Under the pieces are notes generated by a model. It saw only the letters and a list, made by a program, of their open reading frames with translations, did not search any database and was not told the DNA's origin. Made by a program: the position numbers and the translations under genes. A stretch of 64,000 nucleotides of DNA from Gimesia sp. (GTDB taxonomy: Bacteria > Planctomycetota > Planctomycetia > Planctomycetales > Planctomycetaceae). The stretch spans positions 170,001-234,000 of the forward strand of contig PAJV01000016.1 in assembly GCA_002706765.1 (NCBI GenBank). Direction: 5' to 3'. Positions 18,120-25,970 of this stretch are shown here, piece by piece (within the stretch, counting starts at the first letter, position 1; each line of letters begins with the position of its first letter).

Positions 18120-20093
18120 ATGTGTGGAATCGCGGGTATCATTCGCTCTGACCTGGCTCCGGTCGAACAGTCAGAGCTACAGGCCATGATTGAAACCCTG
18201 AACCATCGGGGACCCGATGCATCAGGCATTTCTACGTTTGGCTTCGTCGGTTTCGCACACAGCCGACTGAGTATTGTGGATCTCGCCGGTGGACTGCAGC
18301 CGATGCAGACTCCCGATGGCCTGCTGACAATTACATTTAATGGTGAGATTTTTAATCACATCGAATTACGCGCTCATCTCAAAAACAAAGGCTATGAATT
18401 CCGCACCCATTCCGATACGGAAGTCATTCTGCACATGTATGCGGAATACGGCCCCGAATGTGTTCAACACTTCAACGGGCAATGGGCGTTTGCCATTCAC
18501 GACCGCAAACGCCAGGAGGTCTTCCTCTCCCGGGATCGCATGGGAATCCGTCCGCTGGTTTATACCCAGACACAGGGTCGCCTGAGTTTCGCCTCCGAAG
18601 TCAAAGCGTTATTTGCATTGCCCGATGTCAAACGGGAAGTGGACCTGAAGTCATTAAATGAACTGTTTACATTCTGGTCACCACTGCCACCCCGCACATT
18701 TTTTGCGGGAGTGAATGAACTACCTCCTGCCCACTCCATGATTGTCAAAAATGGTCAAGTCAAAATCTGGCAGTACTGGCACCTCGATTATCAGCCGAAC
18801 GAAGAGAGCCGCTCGCTTGATGACTGGGCAGACGAACTGCGGGAATTGTTGATCAATGCCACTCAACTGCGATTACGTGCCGATGTCTCGGTCGGTGCCT
18901 ACCTGAGTGGCGGACTCGATTCCTCTGTGACCGCGGCCATCATTCGAAATTACACTAACGCCCCCCTGAATACTTTCTCGGTGAACTTCAACGACAAGGA
19001 TTACGACGAAAGCAGTTACCAGCAGGAAATGATCCGTGAACTGGGAACCGATCACCAGACGGTCTGCTGCTCATATGAAGATATCGGCCGCATCTTTCCG
19101 ACCGTCATACAACACACTGAAAAACCGGTTCTGCGAACCGCGCCAGCTCCCATGTACCTGCTCTCCAAGCTCGTCCGGGACAGTCAGTTCAAAGTGGTGA
19201 TGACGGGCGAAGGGGCAGATGAAGTTCTGGGCGGATACGACCTCTTTAAAGAAACGAAAATCCGCCGCTTCTGGAGCCGTCAACCTGACTCGGCAATCAG
19301 GCCGCTGCTGTTGAAACGACTCTACCCCTACATGAAAAATCTGCAGGCACAGTCTCCCGCTTACCTCAAAGCGTTTTTCAAAATCCGTCAGGATGAACTC
19401 GACAGTCCGTTCTTTTCACACCTGCCGCGCTGGGACCTGACGTCAAAACTGAAATCATTTTTCAGTAACGATGTCAAACAGCAACTGGTCAACCAGGATC
19501 CCCTGGCGGACTTCGAAAGCCAACTGCCTCAACAGTTTTCCGAATGGCCTTCCTTCTGCCAGGCACAATACCTGGAATCAATCAACCTGATGCCAGGTTA
19601 CATTCTCTCTTCACAGGGAGACCGTATGGCAATGGGCAATTCGATTGAAGGCCGTTTCCCGTTCCTGGATTATCGCGTTGTCGAGTTCGCATCCCGCGTT
19701 CCCGTCCGCTTCAAAATGAACGGCCTGAACGAAAAATATCTGCTGAAATACGCCATGCGGGACTTGATTCCCGAAAGCATCCGCAAGCGACCCAAACAAC
19801 CTTACCGGGCACCGGATGCGCACAGCTTCATCGATACAGAAACACAGTCTGCCCGCTTTGAATACGTGAACCATTTATTGTCCGCAGAGAAACTTCAGGA
19901 CAACGGCTTGTTCCAGCCAGAGGCAGTCCAGCGACTTGTTAAAAAGATGGAACAGGGTCGCGCGATTGGCACCCGGGACAACATGGCCCTGGTGGGGATT
20001 CTCTCGACCCAGTTACTGGTCGAACAGATGATTCATGGCCAGACCGTTTCGACAAATCCTACCCGCCATTCAAGTGCAATATCACTTACGTAA
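18120..20093 (+). CDS. asnB: Asparagine synthase (glutamine-hydrolysing) / amidotransferase
   Basis: This 657-residue class II amidotransferase starts MCGIAGI, exposing the Cys2 nucleophile of the N-terminal glutaminase domain (about 1-190, with NHRGPDASG and HSRLSIVD). The C-terminal ATP-pyrophosphatase domain begins near 255, with the P-loop LSGGLDSSV and, later, MTGEGADEVLGGYDLF. Both active sites are intact and length is typical of AsnB. It opens a tight co-directional cluster with an ACP 51 bases downstream, an AMP-ligase, a NAD-synthase-like protein and a polysaccharide deacetylase. AsnB homologues in such clusters often amidate or transfer amino groups in polysaccharide or small-molecule pathways, as with exosortase-associated amidotransferases, rather than making free asparagine. 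A pathway-specific role is therefore likely but inferred. Confidence 0.9.
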   Translation: MCGIAGIIRSDLAPVEQSELQAMIETLNHRGPDASGISTFGFVGFAHSRLSIVDLAGGLQPMQTPDGLLTITFNGEIFNHIELRAHLKNKGYEFRTHSDTEVILHMYAEYGPECVQHFNGQWAFAIHDRKRQEVFLSRDRMGIRPLVYTQTQGRLSFASEVKALFALPDVKREVDLKSLNELFTFWSPLPPRTFFAGVNELPPAHSMIVKNGQVKIWQYWHLDYQPNEESRSLDDWADELRELLINATQLRLRADVSVGAYLSGGLDSSVTAAIIRNYTNAPLNTFSVNFNDKDYDESSYQQEMIRELGTDHQTVCCSYEDIGRIFPTVIQHTEKPVLRTAPAPMYLLSKLVRDSQFKVVMTGEGADEVLGGYDLFKETKIRRFWSRQPDSAIRPLLLKRLYPYMKNLQAQSPAYLKAFFKIRQDELDSPFFSHLPRWDLTSKLKSFFSNDVKQQLVNQDPLADFESQLPQQFSEWPSFCQAQYLESINLMPGYILSSQGDRMAMGNSIEGRFPFLDYRVVEFASRVPVRFKMNGLNEKYLLKYAMRDLIPESIRKRPKQPYRAPDAHSFIDTETQSARFEYVNHLLSAEKLQDNGLFQPEAVQRLVKKMEQGRAIGTRDNMALVGILSTQLLVEQMIHGQTVSTNPTRHSSAISLT

Positions 20094-20144
20094 CTTCAAC
20101 TGACTTAAGATTTACTGAATACAGAAAAGATCAAAGGTAGAAAT

Positions 20145-20402
20145 ATGAACTCGATCCAAAATGATGTACGAAACTTTGTCGCGGATAATTTCCTGTTCGG
20201 CGAAGACCCGGCTGCCCTTCATAATGACGACTCGTTTCTGGAAACCGGCATCATTGATTCCACGGGTGTTCTGGAACTGGTGGCTTTCATTGAAGACCAC
20301 TACTCCGTCGAAGTGGATGATGATGAACTCATTCCGGAAAACCTGGACTCCATTGATCGACTCATCGCTTTTATTGAATCCAAACTCAAAGAACTGGCGT
20401 AA
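20145..20402 (+). CDS. Acyl carrier protein, stand-alone
   Basis: This 85-residue acidic protein has the ACP/PCP signature ETGIIDSTGVLELVAFIE. The serine at residue 39 (in DST) is the expected 4'-phosphopantetheine site. The start has AAAGGTAG upstream. It differs from fatty-acid AcpP in the motif (DST rather than DSL) and in lacking fab genes around it. It lies between an asparagine synthase and an AMP-forming ligase, with 18 bases to the latter. It most likely carries an acyl or aminoacyl group loaded by that ligase, as D-alanyl or EPS-cluster carrier proteins do. Confidence 0.9.
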   Translation: MNSIQNDVRNFVADNFLFGEDPAALHNDDSFLETGIIDSTGVLELVAFIEDHYSVEVDDDELIPENLDSIDRLIAFIESKLKELA

Positions 20403-20420
20403 TACCAGAGGAGCAGGCCC

Positions 20421-21977
20421 TTGTTGCTGCAATCATTATTAGAAAACAGTGCGCGCGAGTATCCGGACAAAGTCGCTTTGATCGTTGATCAGCAGCGATA
20501 CACTTACCAGGAACTTGAACTGCAAAGTAATCGCCTGGCACAGGCACTGCTCCAGCGGGGACTGCAACGCGGCGATCGTGTAGCCATCCATCTCGAAAAT
20601 TCCCTCGAAGCAGCGGTGGCTGTCTTTGCTGTGTTGAAGGCGGGTGGTGTGTTTGTGATGGTCAATCCCACCACAAAGATTGATAAACTGAGCTATGTCC
20701 TGAATAACTGCAGAGCTACGGCGCTGATCATTCCGGACAAAAAGCAGAATCTGATCCTCGAACATGCCGCCCTGCTACCCCATTTGAAAACCGTCATTGC
20801 CACCGGTTCCCGATACGATCAGCCGGAAAGCACCGAATGGCAACTCCTGCGATTTGAATCATGGGATCAGTTGCAGAACGAATATGCAAACCAGCTGACT
20901 CCACCGGCAATCAAAACCATCAGCATTGATCTGGCTGCCCTGGTCTATACATCGGGATCGACGGGAAATCCAAAAGGAGTCATGCTCACTCACTTGAACA
21001 TGACCTCGGCTGCCCGCTCCATCACCACCTATCTGATGAATGAGCCATCTGATATTATCCTGAATGTTCTGCCACTTTCCTTCGATTATGGCCTCTACCA
21101 GTTACTGATGGCCATCCGGGTGGGAGCAACGCTGGTTCTCGAAAAATCATTCACGTATCCGCATGCAGTCCTGCAGAAAATCATCGATGAACAGGTCACC
21201 GGTTTCCCACTGGTGCCGACCATGTCGGCGATCCTGCTTAAAATGGACCTCTCGAAATACGATTTCTCCAGACTGCGTTACATTACCAACACGGGAGCCG
21301 CCTTACCAACCGAACACATTCTCACCTTCCGCAAACGTCTGCCGCATGTCCAGATTTTCTCAATGTACGGCTTGACGGAATGCAAACGCGTTTCTTACCT
21401 CCCCCTGGATCAGGTTGATATCAGAACCGGTTCTGTCGGGATCGCCATGCCCGATTCAGAAGTCTTTATTGTGGATGATGCAGGACACCGTCTGCCTGCC
21501 GAACAGACAGGCGAGCTGGTTGTGCGTGGCGCCAATGTCATGCTCGGATACTGGGAAGCACCTGAACGCACAGCCGAACGCCTGAAGCCGGGTGAACTGC
21601 CGGGCGAAATGTTTCTCTATACCGGTGACCTGTTCCGCATGGACAAAGAAGGTTACCTGTACTTTGTCGGTCGGCGTGATGACATCATTAAAAGCCGCGG
21701 CGAGAAAGTCAGCCCCAAAGAAGTAGAAAACGTCCTGTTCGCACATCCGGCGATTTCCGAAGCGGCCATCGTAGGCGACCCGGACCCGGTCCTCGGCCAG
21801 TCGATTCGCGCCATCGTTACAGTGATGCCCGAACAGGAACTGACGGAAAAAGAAGTCATTGCTTACTGCCGCAAACACCTTGAGGATTTCATGGTGCCCC
21901 AGAAGGTCGAGTTCCGGGAGGAACTGCCAAAATCTCCCAATGGGAAAGTCGATAAAAAACAGCTGGTTCTACCCTGA
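20421..21977 (+). CDS. AMP-forming acyl-CoA synthetase / acyl-ACP ligase
   Basis: This 518-residue member of the ANL adenylating superfamily starts at TTG, with GAGGAG about ten bases upstream. Core motifs are LVYTSGSTGNPKGVMLTH (about 173-190, the phosphate-binding loop), MYGLTECKRVSYLP, YTGDLFRMDKEGYLYFVGR, DDIIKSRGEKVSPKEVE and the terminal SPNGKVDKKQL with the catalytic lysine. The enzyme should adenylate a carboxylic or amino acid and pass it to CoA or, given the adjacent gene, to the stand-alone ACP. Exosortase-associated ligases of this type occur in EPS clusters with asparagine synthase and polysaccharide deacetylase, as here. Substrate specificity cannot be read from the sequence. 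Confidence 0.9.
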   Translation: MLLQSLLENSAREYPDKVALIVDQQRYTYQELELQSNRLAQALLQRGLQRGDRVAIHLENSLEAAVAVFAVLKAGGVFVMVNPTTKIDKLSYVLNNCRATALIIPDKKQNLILEHAALLPHLKTVIATGSRYDQPESTEWQLLRFESWDQLQNEYANQLTPPAIKTISIDLAALVYTSGSTGNPKGVMLTHLNMTSAARSITTYLMNEPSDIILNVLPLSFDYGLYQLLMAIRVGATLVLEKSFTYPHAVLQKIIDEQVTGFPLVPTMSAILLKMDLSKYDFSRLRYITNTGAALPTEHILTFRKRLPHVQIFSMYGLTECKRVSYLPLDQVDIRTGSVGIAMPDSEVFIVDDAGHRLPAEQTGELVVRGANVMLGYWEAPERTAERLKPGELPGEMFLYTGDLFRMDKEGYLYFVGRRDDIIKSRGEKVSPKEVENVLFAHPAISEAAIVGDPDPVLGQSIRAIVTVMPEQELTEKEVIAYCRKHLEDFMVPQKVEFREELPKSPNGKVDKKQLVLP

Positions 21978-22052
21978 AACTGATCTCACAGTCTATCTGG
22001 AAACTCCGAATCGCAGCCACGCGTTCCACACAACATATGAGGATGAATAACA

Positions 22053-23036
22053 ATGATTACACAGACCAGGATCTTTAAACCGGAATTACTCAAGCTTGAC
22101 TGCGCAGCCGAAACAGATCGTATTGTCAGCTGGATGCAGAAAACCGTTCGTAAAACGATGCGAAAAAAGGGCGCTGTGCTGGGACTCTCAGGAGGTATCG
22201 ACAGCAGTGTCGTGACGGCACTCTGTGTACGGGCCTTTGGTGCGGATCGTGTGCTGGGAATCATGATGCCCGAACATGACACCAAAGACGAAAGTTTGAC
22301 CTTTGGACAGTTACTGGCAGATCATTTCAACGTGGAAGCCATCGTGGAGAACATCTCTCCCATGCTGCAGGGCGCAGGCTGTTATGAACGCCGCGATGTC
22401 GCCATCAGGCAGGTAATACCTGAGTACGAACCACACTGGAAATCAAAAATTGTTCTGCCCAACCTGCTGCAGGAAGGCGGATATCGTGTCTTTTCGGTCG
22501 TCGTCCAGACACCTGAAGGCAAATTCATCAAAAAACGTCTGCCGTTATCTGCCTATCAGACGATTGTCGCTGCGACAAACTTTAAACAGCGCTGTCGCAA
22601 GATGATGGAATACTACCACGCCGACCGATTAAACTACGCCGTCCCCGGCACTCCCAACCGTCTCGAATACGATCAGGGATTCTTCGTCAAAAACGGCGAT
22701 GGCGCAGCCGACCTGAAACCAATCGCCCATCTGTATAAGTCTCAGGTATATCAGCTCGCAGAATATCTCGATGTACCGGAAGTCATTCGGATGCGTCCAC
22801 CGACGACAGACACTTATTCTCTGGAACAGTCCCAGGAAGAATTTTTCTTTGCTGTCTCCTACGACAAACTCGACTGCTGCCTGTATGGACTGAATCACGG
22901 CTATACCGCAGAAGAAGTTGCCGCGGGCACTGATCTGCCAGCCGAACAGGTGGCCCTGGTGTATGGCGACATCGAATCCAAACGCAAAGCAGGCCACTAC
23001 CTGCATCTGCCGCCACAGCTGATTGAATCCCTCTGA
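22053..23036 (+). CDS. NAD+ synthase-like ATP-pyrophosphatase (NadE family, divergent)
   Basis: This 327-residue protein starts at ATG with GAGGATG upstream. The ATP-PPase loop GLSGGIDSSVVTALCVRAFG (about 48-67) is intact, and GDGAADLKPIAHLYKSQVY fits the NadE family. It is longer than typical ammonia-dependent NadE (about 275). It has an additional segment (about 105-180, around VIPEYEPHWKSKIVLPN and VVVQTPEGKFIKKRLPLS), and the region after RPPTTDTYSLEQSQEEFFF departs from the usual NAD synthase signature. No glutaminase domain is fused. It lies inside the asnB/ACP/ligase cluster, so it may activate a pathway-specific carboxylate for amidation rather than serve NAD synthesis. Automatic annotation would probably call it nadE. 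Confidence 0.82.
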   Translation: MITQTRIFKPELLKLDCAAETDRIVSWMQKTVRKTMRKKGAVLGLSGGIDSSVVTALCVRAFGADRVLGIMMPEHDTKDESLTFGQLLADHFNVEAIVENISPMLQGAGCYERRDVAIRQVIPEYEPHWKSKIVLPNLLQEGGYRVFSVVVQTPEGKFIKKRLPLSAYQTIVAATNFKQRCRKMMEYYHADRLNYAVPGTPNRLEYDQGFFVKNGDGAADLKPIAHLYKSQVYQLAEYLDVPEVIRMRPPTTDTYSLEQSQEEFFFAVSYDKLDCCLYGLNHGYTAEEVAAGTDLPAEQVALVYGDIESKRKAGHYLHLPPQLIESL

Positions 23037-23050
23037 GATACATTTGAAAA

Positions 23051-24112
23051 ATGAAACTGTATCGGCAGATTAGAAATCATCTGAAAGGAACCTGCTCCGT
23101 GAGTAAAAAAGAACTGCTGGCCAAAGCACTCGACTGGACCGGAATGAATCGTCTGGCGCGGAATGCCTCCGTCTGGAATGGTCTGCTGGTATTGAATTAC
23201 CACCGCGTGGGTGACATCAACAATTCCGTGTTCGATCATGACTTGTGGAGTGCAACTGCAGAAGACTTCGAAAAGCAGATTCGATTTCTCAGCCTGAATT
23301 TCGATATGATCCGCATCCGCGATCTGGATCATATCTGGAATCAGCCTCGCGGCCGGTATGTTCTCGTTACATTTGACGATGGATACATTGATAATTACGA
23401 ATGGGCCTTTCCCATTATCAGATCTTATAACGCCCCCGCAACATTCTTTCTGACAACCGGCTTTCTGGACGACAGGAAAGTGGGCTGGTGGGATGAAATC
23501 TCCTGGATGGTCCGCAGTGCAACGCGAGAGAGGATTCAGTCCAATGAACTGACGGGGGAAAACCTGTCTCTGCATCCGGATCACTGCAGGCAATCGATTA
23601 GATTTCTCTTGAGCAGATACAAAAAACTGAGCGGTGATCAGACAGACAATTTTCTGAATTTCCTGGCGGAAGCAACCGGTGCAGGTCGCTGCCCGCAGGA
23701 GATCGCTGATTACGTCTGGATGACCTGGGATATGATTCGCGAAATGAGCGAAGCCGGCATGGACATCGGCGGCCACACTGTCACCCACCCCATACTCTCC
23801 CGGCAATCACCGGAGATTCAACAGTTTGAAGTGGAACACTGTAAACAACGAATCGAAACAGAAATCGGGCAGGAGATCACCAGTTTCAGCTACCCCGTGG
23901 GCGGGAAAGACTGCTTTAACCAGCATACCCGTGACTGCCTGACGCAAGCCGGTTTCCGCTGGGGGTTCAGCTACTACGGCGGCTTCGCTCCATTGGGAAA
24001 ACCGGACCAGTGGGATCTGCCACGAATTGCCGTGGAATCCGAAGAGCCCGCCTCCCTGTTTCGGGCTTCCGTTTCATTCCCGCAGGTCTTCAGCAGCAAA
24101 AAGTGTACATAA
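23051..24112 (+). CDS. Polysaccharide deacetylase (NodB/CE4 family)
   Basis: This 353-residue protein has the CE4 catalytic motifs: LVTFDDGYIDNYEWAF (motif 1, about 100, with the catalytic and metal-binding Asp pair) and MDIGGHTVTHPILS (HxxxH, motif 2, about 237-250). SYPVGGKDCFNQ follows. It should hydrolyse N- or O-acetyl groups on a glycan. There is no obvious signal peptide, so it may act on a cytoplasmic or lipid-linked intermediate. The ATG at 23051 lacks a strong ribosome binding site; GTG at 23099, with AAAGGA upstream, is an alternative. It is the last gene of the asnB cluster, 14 bases after the NAD-synthase-like gene, and is followed by a nested hairpin terminator. Confidence 0.9.
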   Translation: MKLYRQIRNHLKGTCSVSKKELLAKALDWTGMNRLARNASVWNGLLVLNYHRVGDINNSVFDHDLWSATAEDFEKQIRFLSLNFDMIRIRDLDHIWNQPRGRYVLVTFDDGYIDNYEWAFPIIRSYNAPATFFLTTGFLDDRKVGWWDEISWMVRSATRERIQSNELTGENLSLHPDHCRQSIRFLLSRYKKLSGDQTDNFLNFLAEATGAGRCPQEIADYVWMTWDMIREMSEAGMDIGGHTVTHPILSRQSPEIQQFEVEHCKQRIETEIGQEITSFSYPVGGKDCFNQHTRDCLTQAGFRWGFSYYGGFAPLGKPDQWDLPRIAVESEEPASLFRASVSFPQVFSSKKCT

Positions 24113-24130
24113 GAACCAGTCCCATTCCAG

Positions 24131-24181
24131 AATATCAGCCGACTTGAATCCCTTTCCGGATTCGACAACCTGATATTTTCT
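24131..24181 (+). terminator. Nested hairpin terminator after polysaccharide deacetylase
   Basis: An outer stem AATATCAG with CTGATATT encloses an inner stem GAATCC with GGATTC around the loop CTTTCC. The outer arm is followed by TTTTC. It lies about 20 bases after the stop codon and could work in either direction. Confidence 0.7.
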
Positions 24182-24210
24182 GAGATTTTCTGATCCTGCT
24201 GCCCAGTTGG

Positions 24211-24239
24211 TTGACGATTCTGATTGAATTTGCGATAAC
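24211..24239 (+). promoter_or_regulatory. Predicted sigma-70 promoter of rpsD
   Basis: TTGACG at 24211-24216 and GATAAC at 24234-24239 are separated by exactly 17 bases. They would start a transcript near 24246 with an untranslated leader of about 200 bases. Sequence prediction only. Confidence 0.5.
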
Positions 24240-24445
24240 AGCGGACCGCTTTAAAGGTTGTGTTACGCGCTGTCAAGCATTGTAACCCAAGACCCTGACT
24301 GCTCAAACTGGTCTGATCCTCTTGGCATTTGAATGTAACCTATTATGTAAAAATAGTTTACTTCGATCAGACCTTACGTATATTTCTTTGCCGTTCAACA
24401 AGTTACGTGTTCGGCAGCTTGTGATTAATCTGGGAGAAACTCTGA

Positions 24446-25051
24446 ATGGGTCGTTACACAGGACCAAAAGGACGGGTCAACCGTCGTCTGGGAGCTTTGG
24501 TTTTTGAAGACGCAGGTGCAACACGTGCATTGGACCAGCGGAACCTTCCCCCTGGAATGTCACAGCGCCGCCGCAAAGCATCTAACTTCGGTCTGGCTCT
24601 GATCGAAAAACAGAAGATCAAATATTACTACGGTCTCCGTGAACGTCAGCTGCGTCGCTACTTCGACAAAGCCCGCCGCATCAAAGGGAACACCGGGGAA
24701 GCCCTGCTGGTTCTCTGCGAACGTCGTCTCGATAACGTTGTCTGCCGGGCTGGCTTTGCCCAGACTCGTCCACAGGCCCGTCAGGGAATCGTACACGCCC
24801 ACTTCCAGTTGAACGGTCAGACTGTCAATAAACCATCCATCTGGGTGAAACCCGGCGATGTCATCACCGTCCGCAATCGTCCTAATCTCAAAAAGCTCTA
24901 CGCAGAGCAGGTTGAGTCAGGTCGTCCCGGCTGTGCATGGCTCACACTCGAGAAAAAAGAACTGACAGCCACGGTTGTCACTGCTCCCACAATGGAAGAT
25001 GTCAGCCTCCCGGTCGACGTCGGTCAGGTTGTGGCATTGATTTCACGCTAA
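24446..25051 (+). CDS. rpsD: 30S ribosomal protein S4
   Basis: This 201-residue protein begins MGRYTGPKGRVNRRLG and contains the S4 RNA-binding domain (LCERRLDNVVCRAGFAQTRPQARQ, about 91-114, then HAHFQLNGQTVNKPS). It is a primary binder of 16S rRNA in small-subunit assembly. The start has GGGAGAA upstream. It stands alone, outside the alpha operon (rpsM-rpsK-rpsD-rpoA), as in several planctomycetes, and has its own promoter candidate and terminator. No cysteine zinc knuckle is seen at the N-terminus, so this is the zinc-independent form. Length fits the family. Confidence 0.97.
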   Translation: MGRYTGPKGRVNRRLGALVFEDAGATRALDQRNLPPGMSQRRRKASNFGLALIEKQKIKYYYGLRERQLRRYFDKARRIKGNTGEALLVLCERRLDNVVCRAGFAQTRPQARQGIVHAHFQLNGQTVNKPSIWVKPGDVITVRNRPNLKKLYAEQVESGRPGCAWLTLEKKELTATVVTAPTMEDVSLPVDVGQVVALISR

Positions 25052-25073
25052 CCACGATCAGCAAATCAATTCA

Positions 25074-25113
25074 ACACTCCGAAAAACTCTCATGTTTTTC
25101 GGAGTGTTTTTTA
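25074..25113 (+). terminator. Rho-independent terminator of rpsD
   Basis: A perfect stem ACACTCCGAAAAA with TTTTTCGGAGTGT surrounds the loop CTCTCATG and continues into a T run. It lies 22 bases after the rpsD stop. Confidence 0.93.
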
Positions 25114-25267
25114 TTTACCTTCATTAATAACTCCCCCGCCAGGGTGAGATTTGTCGGCTGAAACGTTATTGTAATAAACTGAATTCAGGCGGCCTGTCTG
25201 GATTAGAAAAGCAGTAACCACCGTGGCTACTGAAACACGATTGATCTTGATACATAGAGGCATAACT

Positions 25268-25882
25268 ATGGCGACGGAACGTAGAAAAGCCGTCCTGCTG
25301 TTTGGTGCTCCCGGCGTTGGTAAGGGAACTCAGGGACGAATCCTCGGCCAGATTCCCGGCTTCTTTCACCTTTCCAGCGGCGATGTATTCCGCTCAATCG
25401 ATATTGAATCGCCGGAAGGTCAGGAGATCTACAAATACAGCTCTCGCGGCGAACTCGTTCCCGATGACCTCAGTATTCGGATCTGGAAACAGGGACTCGA
25501 TGCTCGTGCCACCCTCTCCATGTACAAACCACGAAAAGACATTCTCATCCTCGATGGTATTCCCCGGAATATCCAGCAGGCTAAAATCCTGGAACAGCAT
25601 ATTGATGTCCTCAAAGTCCTGCACCTGACCTGTAGCGACGAAGAGGAAATGATCCACCGCATCCGCCACCGCGCGATCCGGGAAAACCGTGCCGACGATG
25701 CCAACGAAACTGTCATCCGTCGCCGCTTCGAAATCTACCGCGAAGAATCGGCACTTGTACTCAGCTGCTATCCTGAAGAAATCGTCGCCCATATCGACGC
25801 CATCGGCTCACCAGCCGGCGTTTTGTTTGCCTGCCTGGAACAACTCGTGCCCGTCCAGGATGCTCACTTCCGAGGCGAGTAA
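25268..25882 (+). CDS. adk: Adenylate kinase / nucleoside monophosphate kinase
   Basis: This 204-residue P-loop kinase has the motif VLLFGAPGVGKGTQGR (about 10-25), HLSSGDVFRS (NMP-binding), LILDGIPRNIQQAKIL (DG-PR motif, about 95) and RIRHRAIRENRADDANETV (lid arginines). It interconverts AMP + ATP and 2 ADP. The lid is short, without the four-cysteine zinc site, so this is the short form. ATG at 25268 has AGAGG seven bases before it. An upstream in-frame GTG at 25222 would add 15 residues but lacks a ribosome binding site. The DGIPR variant of the usual DGFPR may mark a paralogue with altered specificity. Confidence 0.9.
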   Translation: MATERRKAVLLFGAPGVGKGTQGRILGQIPGFFHLSSGDVFRSIDIESPEGQEIYKYSSRGELVPDDLSIRIWKQGLDARATLSMYKPRKDILILDGIPRNIQQAKILEQHIDVLKVLHLTCSDEEEMIHRIRHRAIRENRADDANETVIRRRFEIYREESALVLSCYPEEIVAHIDAIGSPAGVLFACLEQLVPVQDAHFRGE

Positions 25883-25970
25883 TCTGCACGAGCATTGAAA
25901 AGACGATCTCCTTTCCGGTAAGCTGGTTGTAGTCAATTCACAACCCGCCTGCTCTCCGGAAGGGAAATCC

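Larger units (their letters stand above)
24113..24445. other. Intergenic region: cluster terminator, rpsD promoter and leader
   Basis: This region of about 330 bases contains a nested hairpin terminator for the preceding cluster, a predicted promoter at 24211-24239, and a leader of about 200 bases before rpsD. Such leaders often carry ribosomal-protein autoregulatory structures, but no known S4-binding fold was recognised here. Confidence 0.6.
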
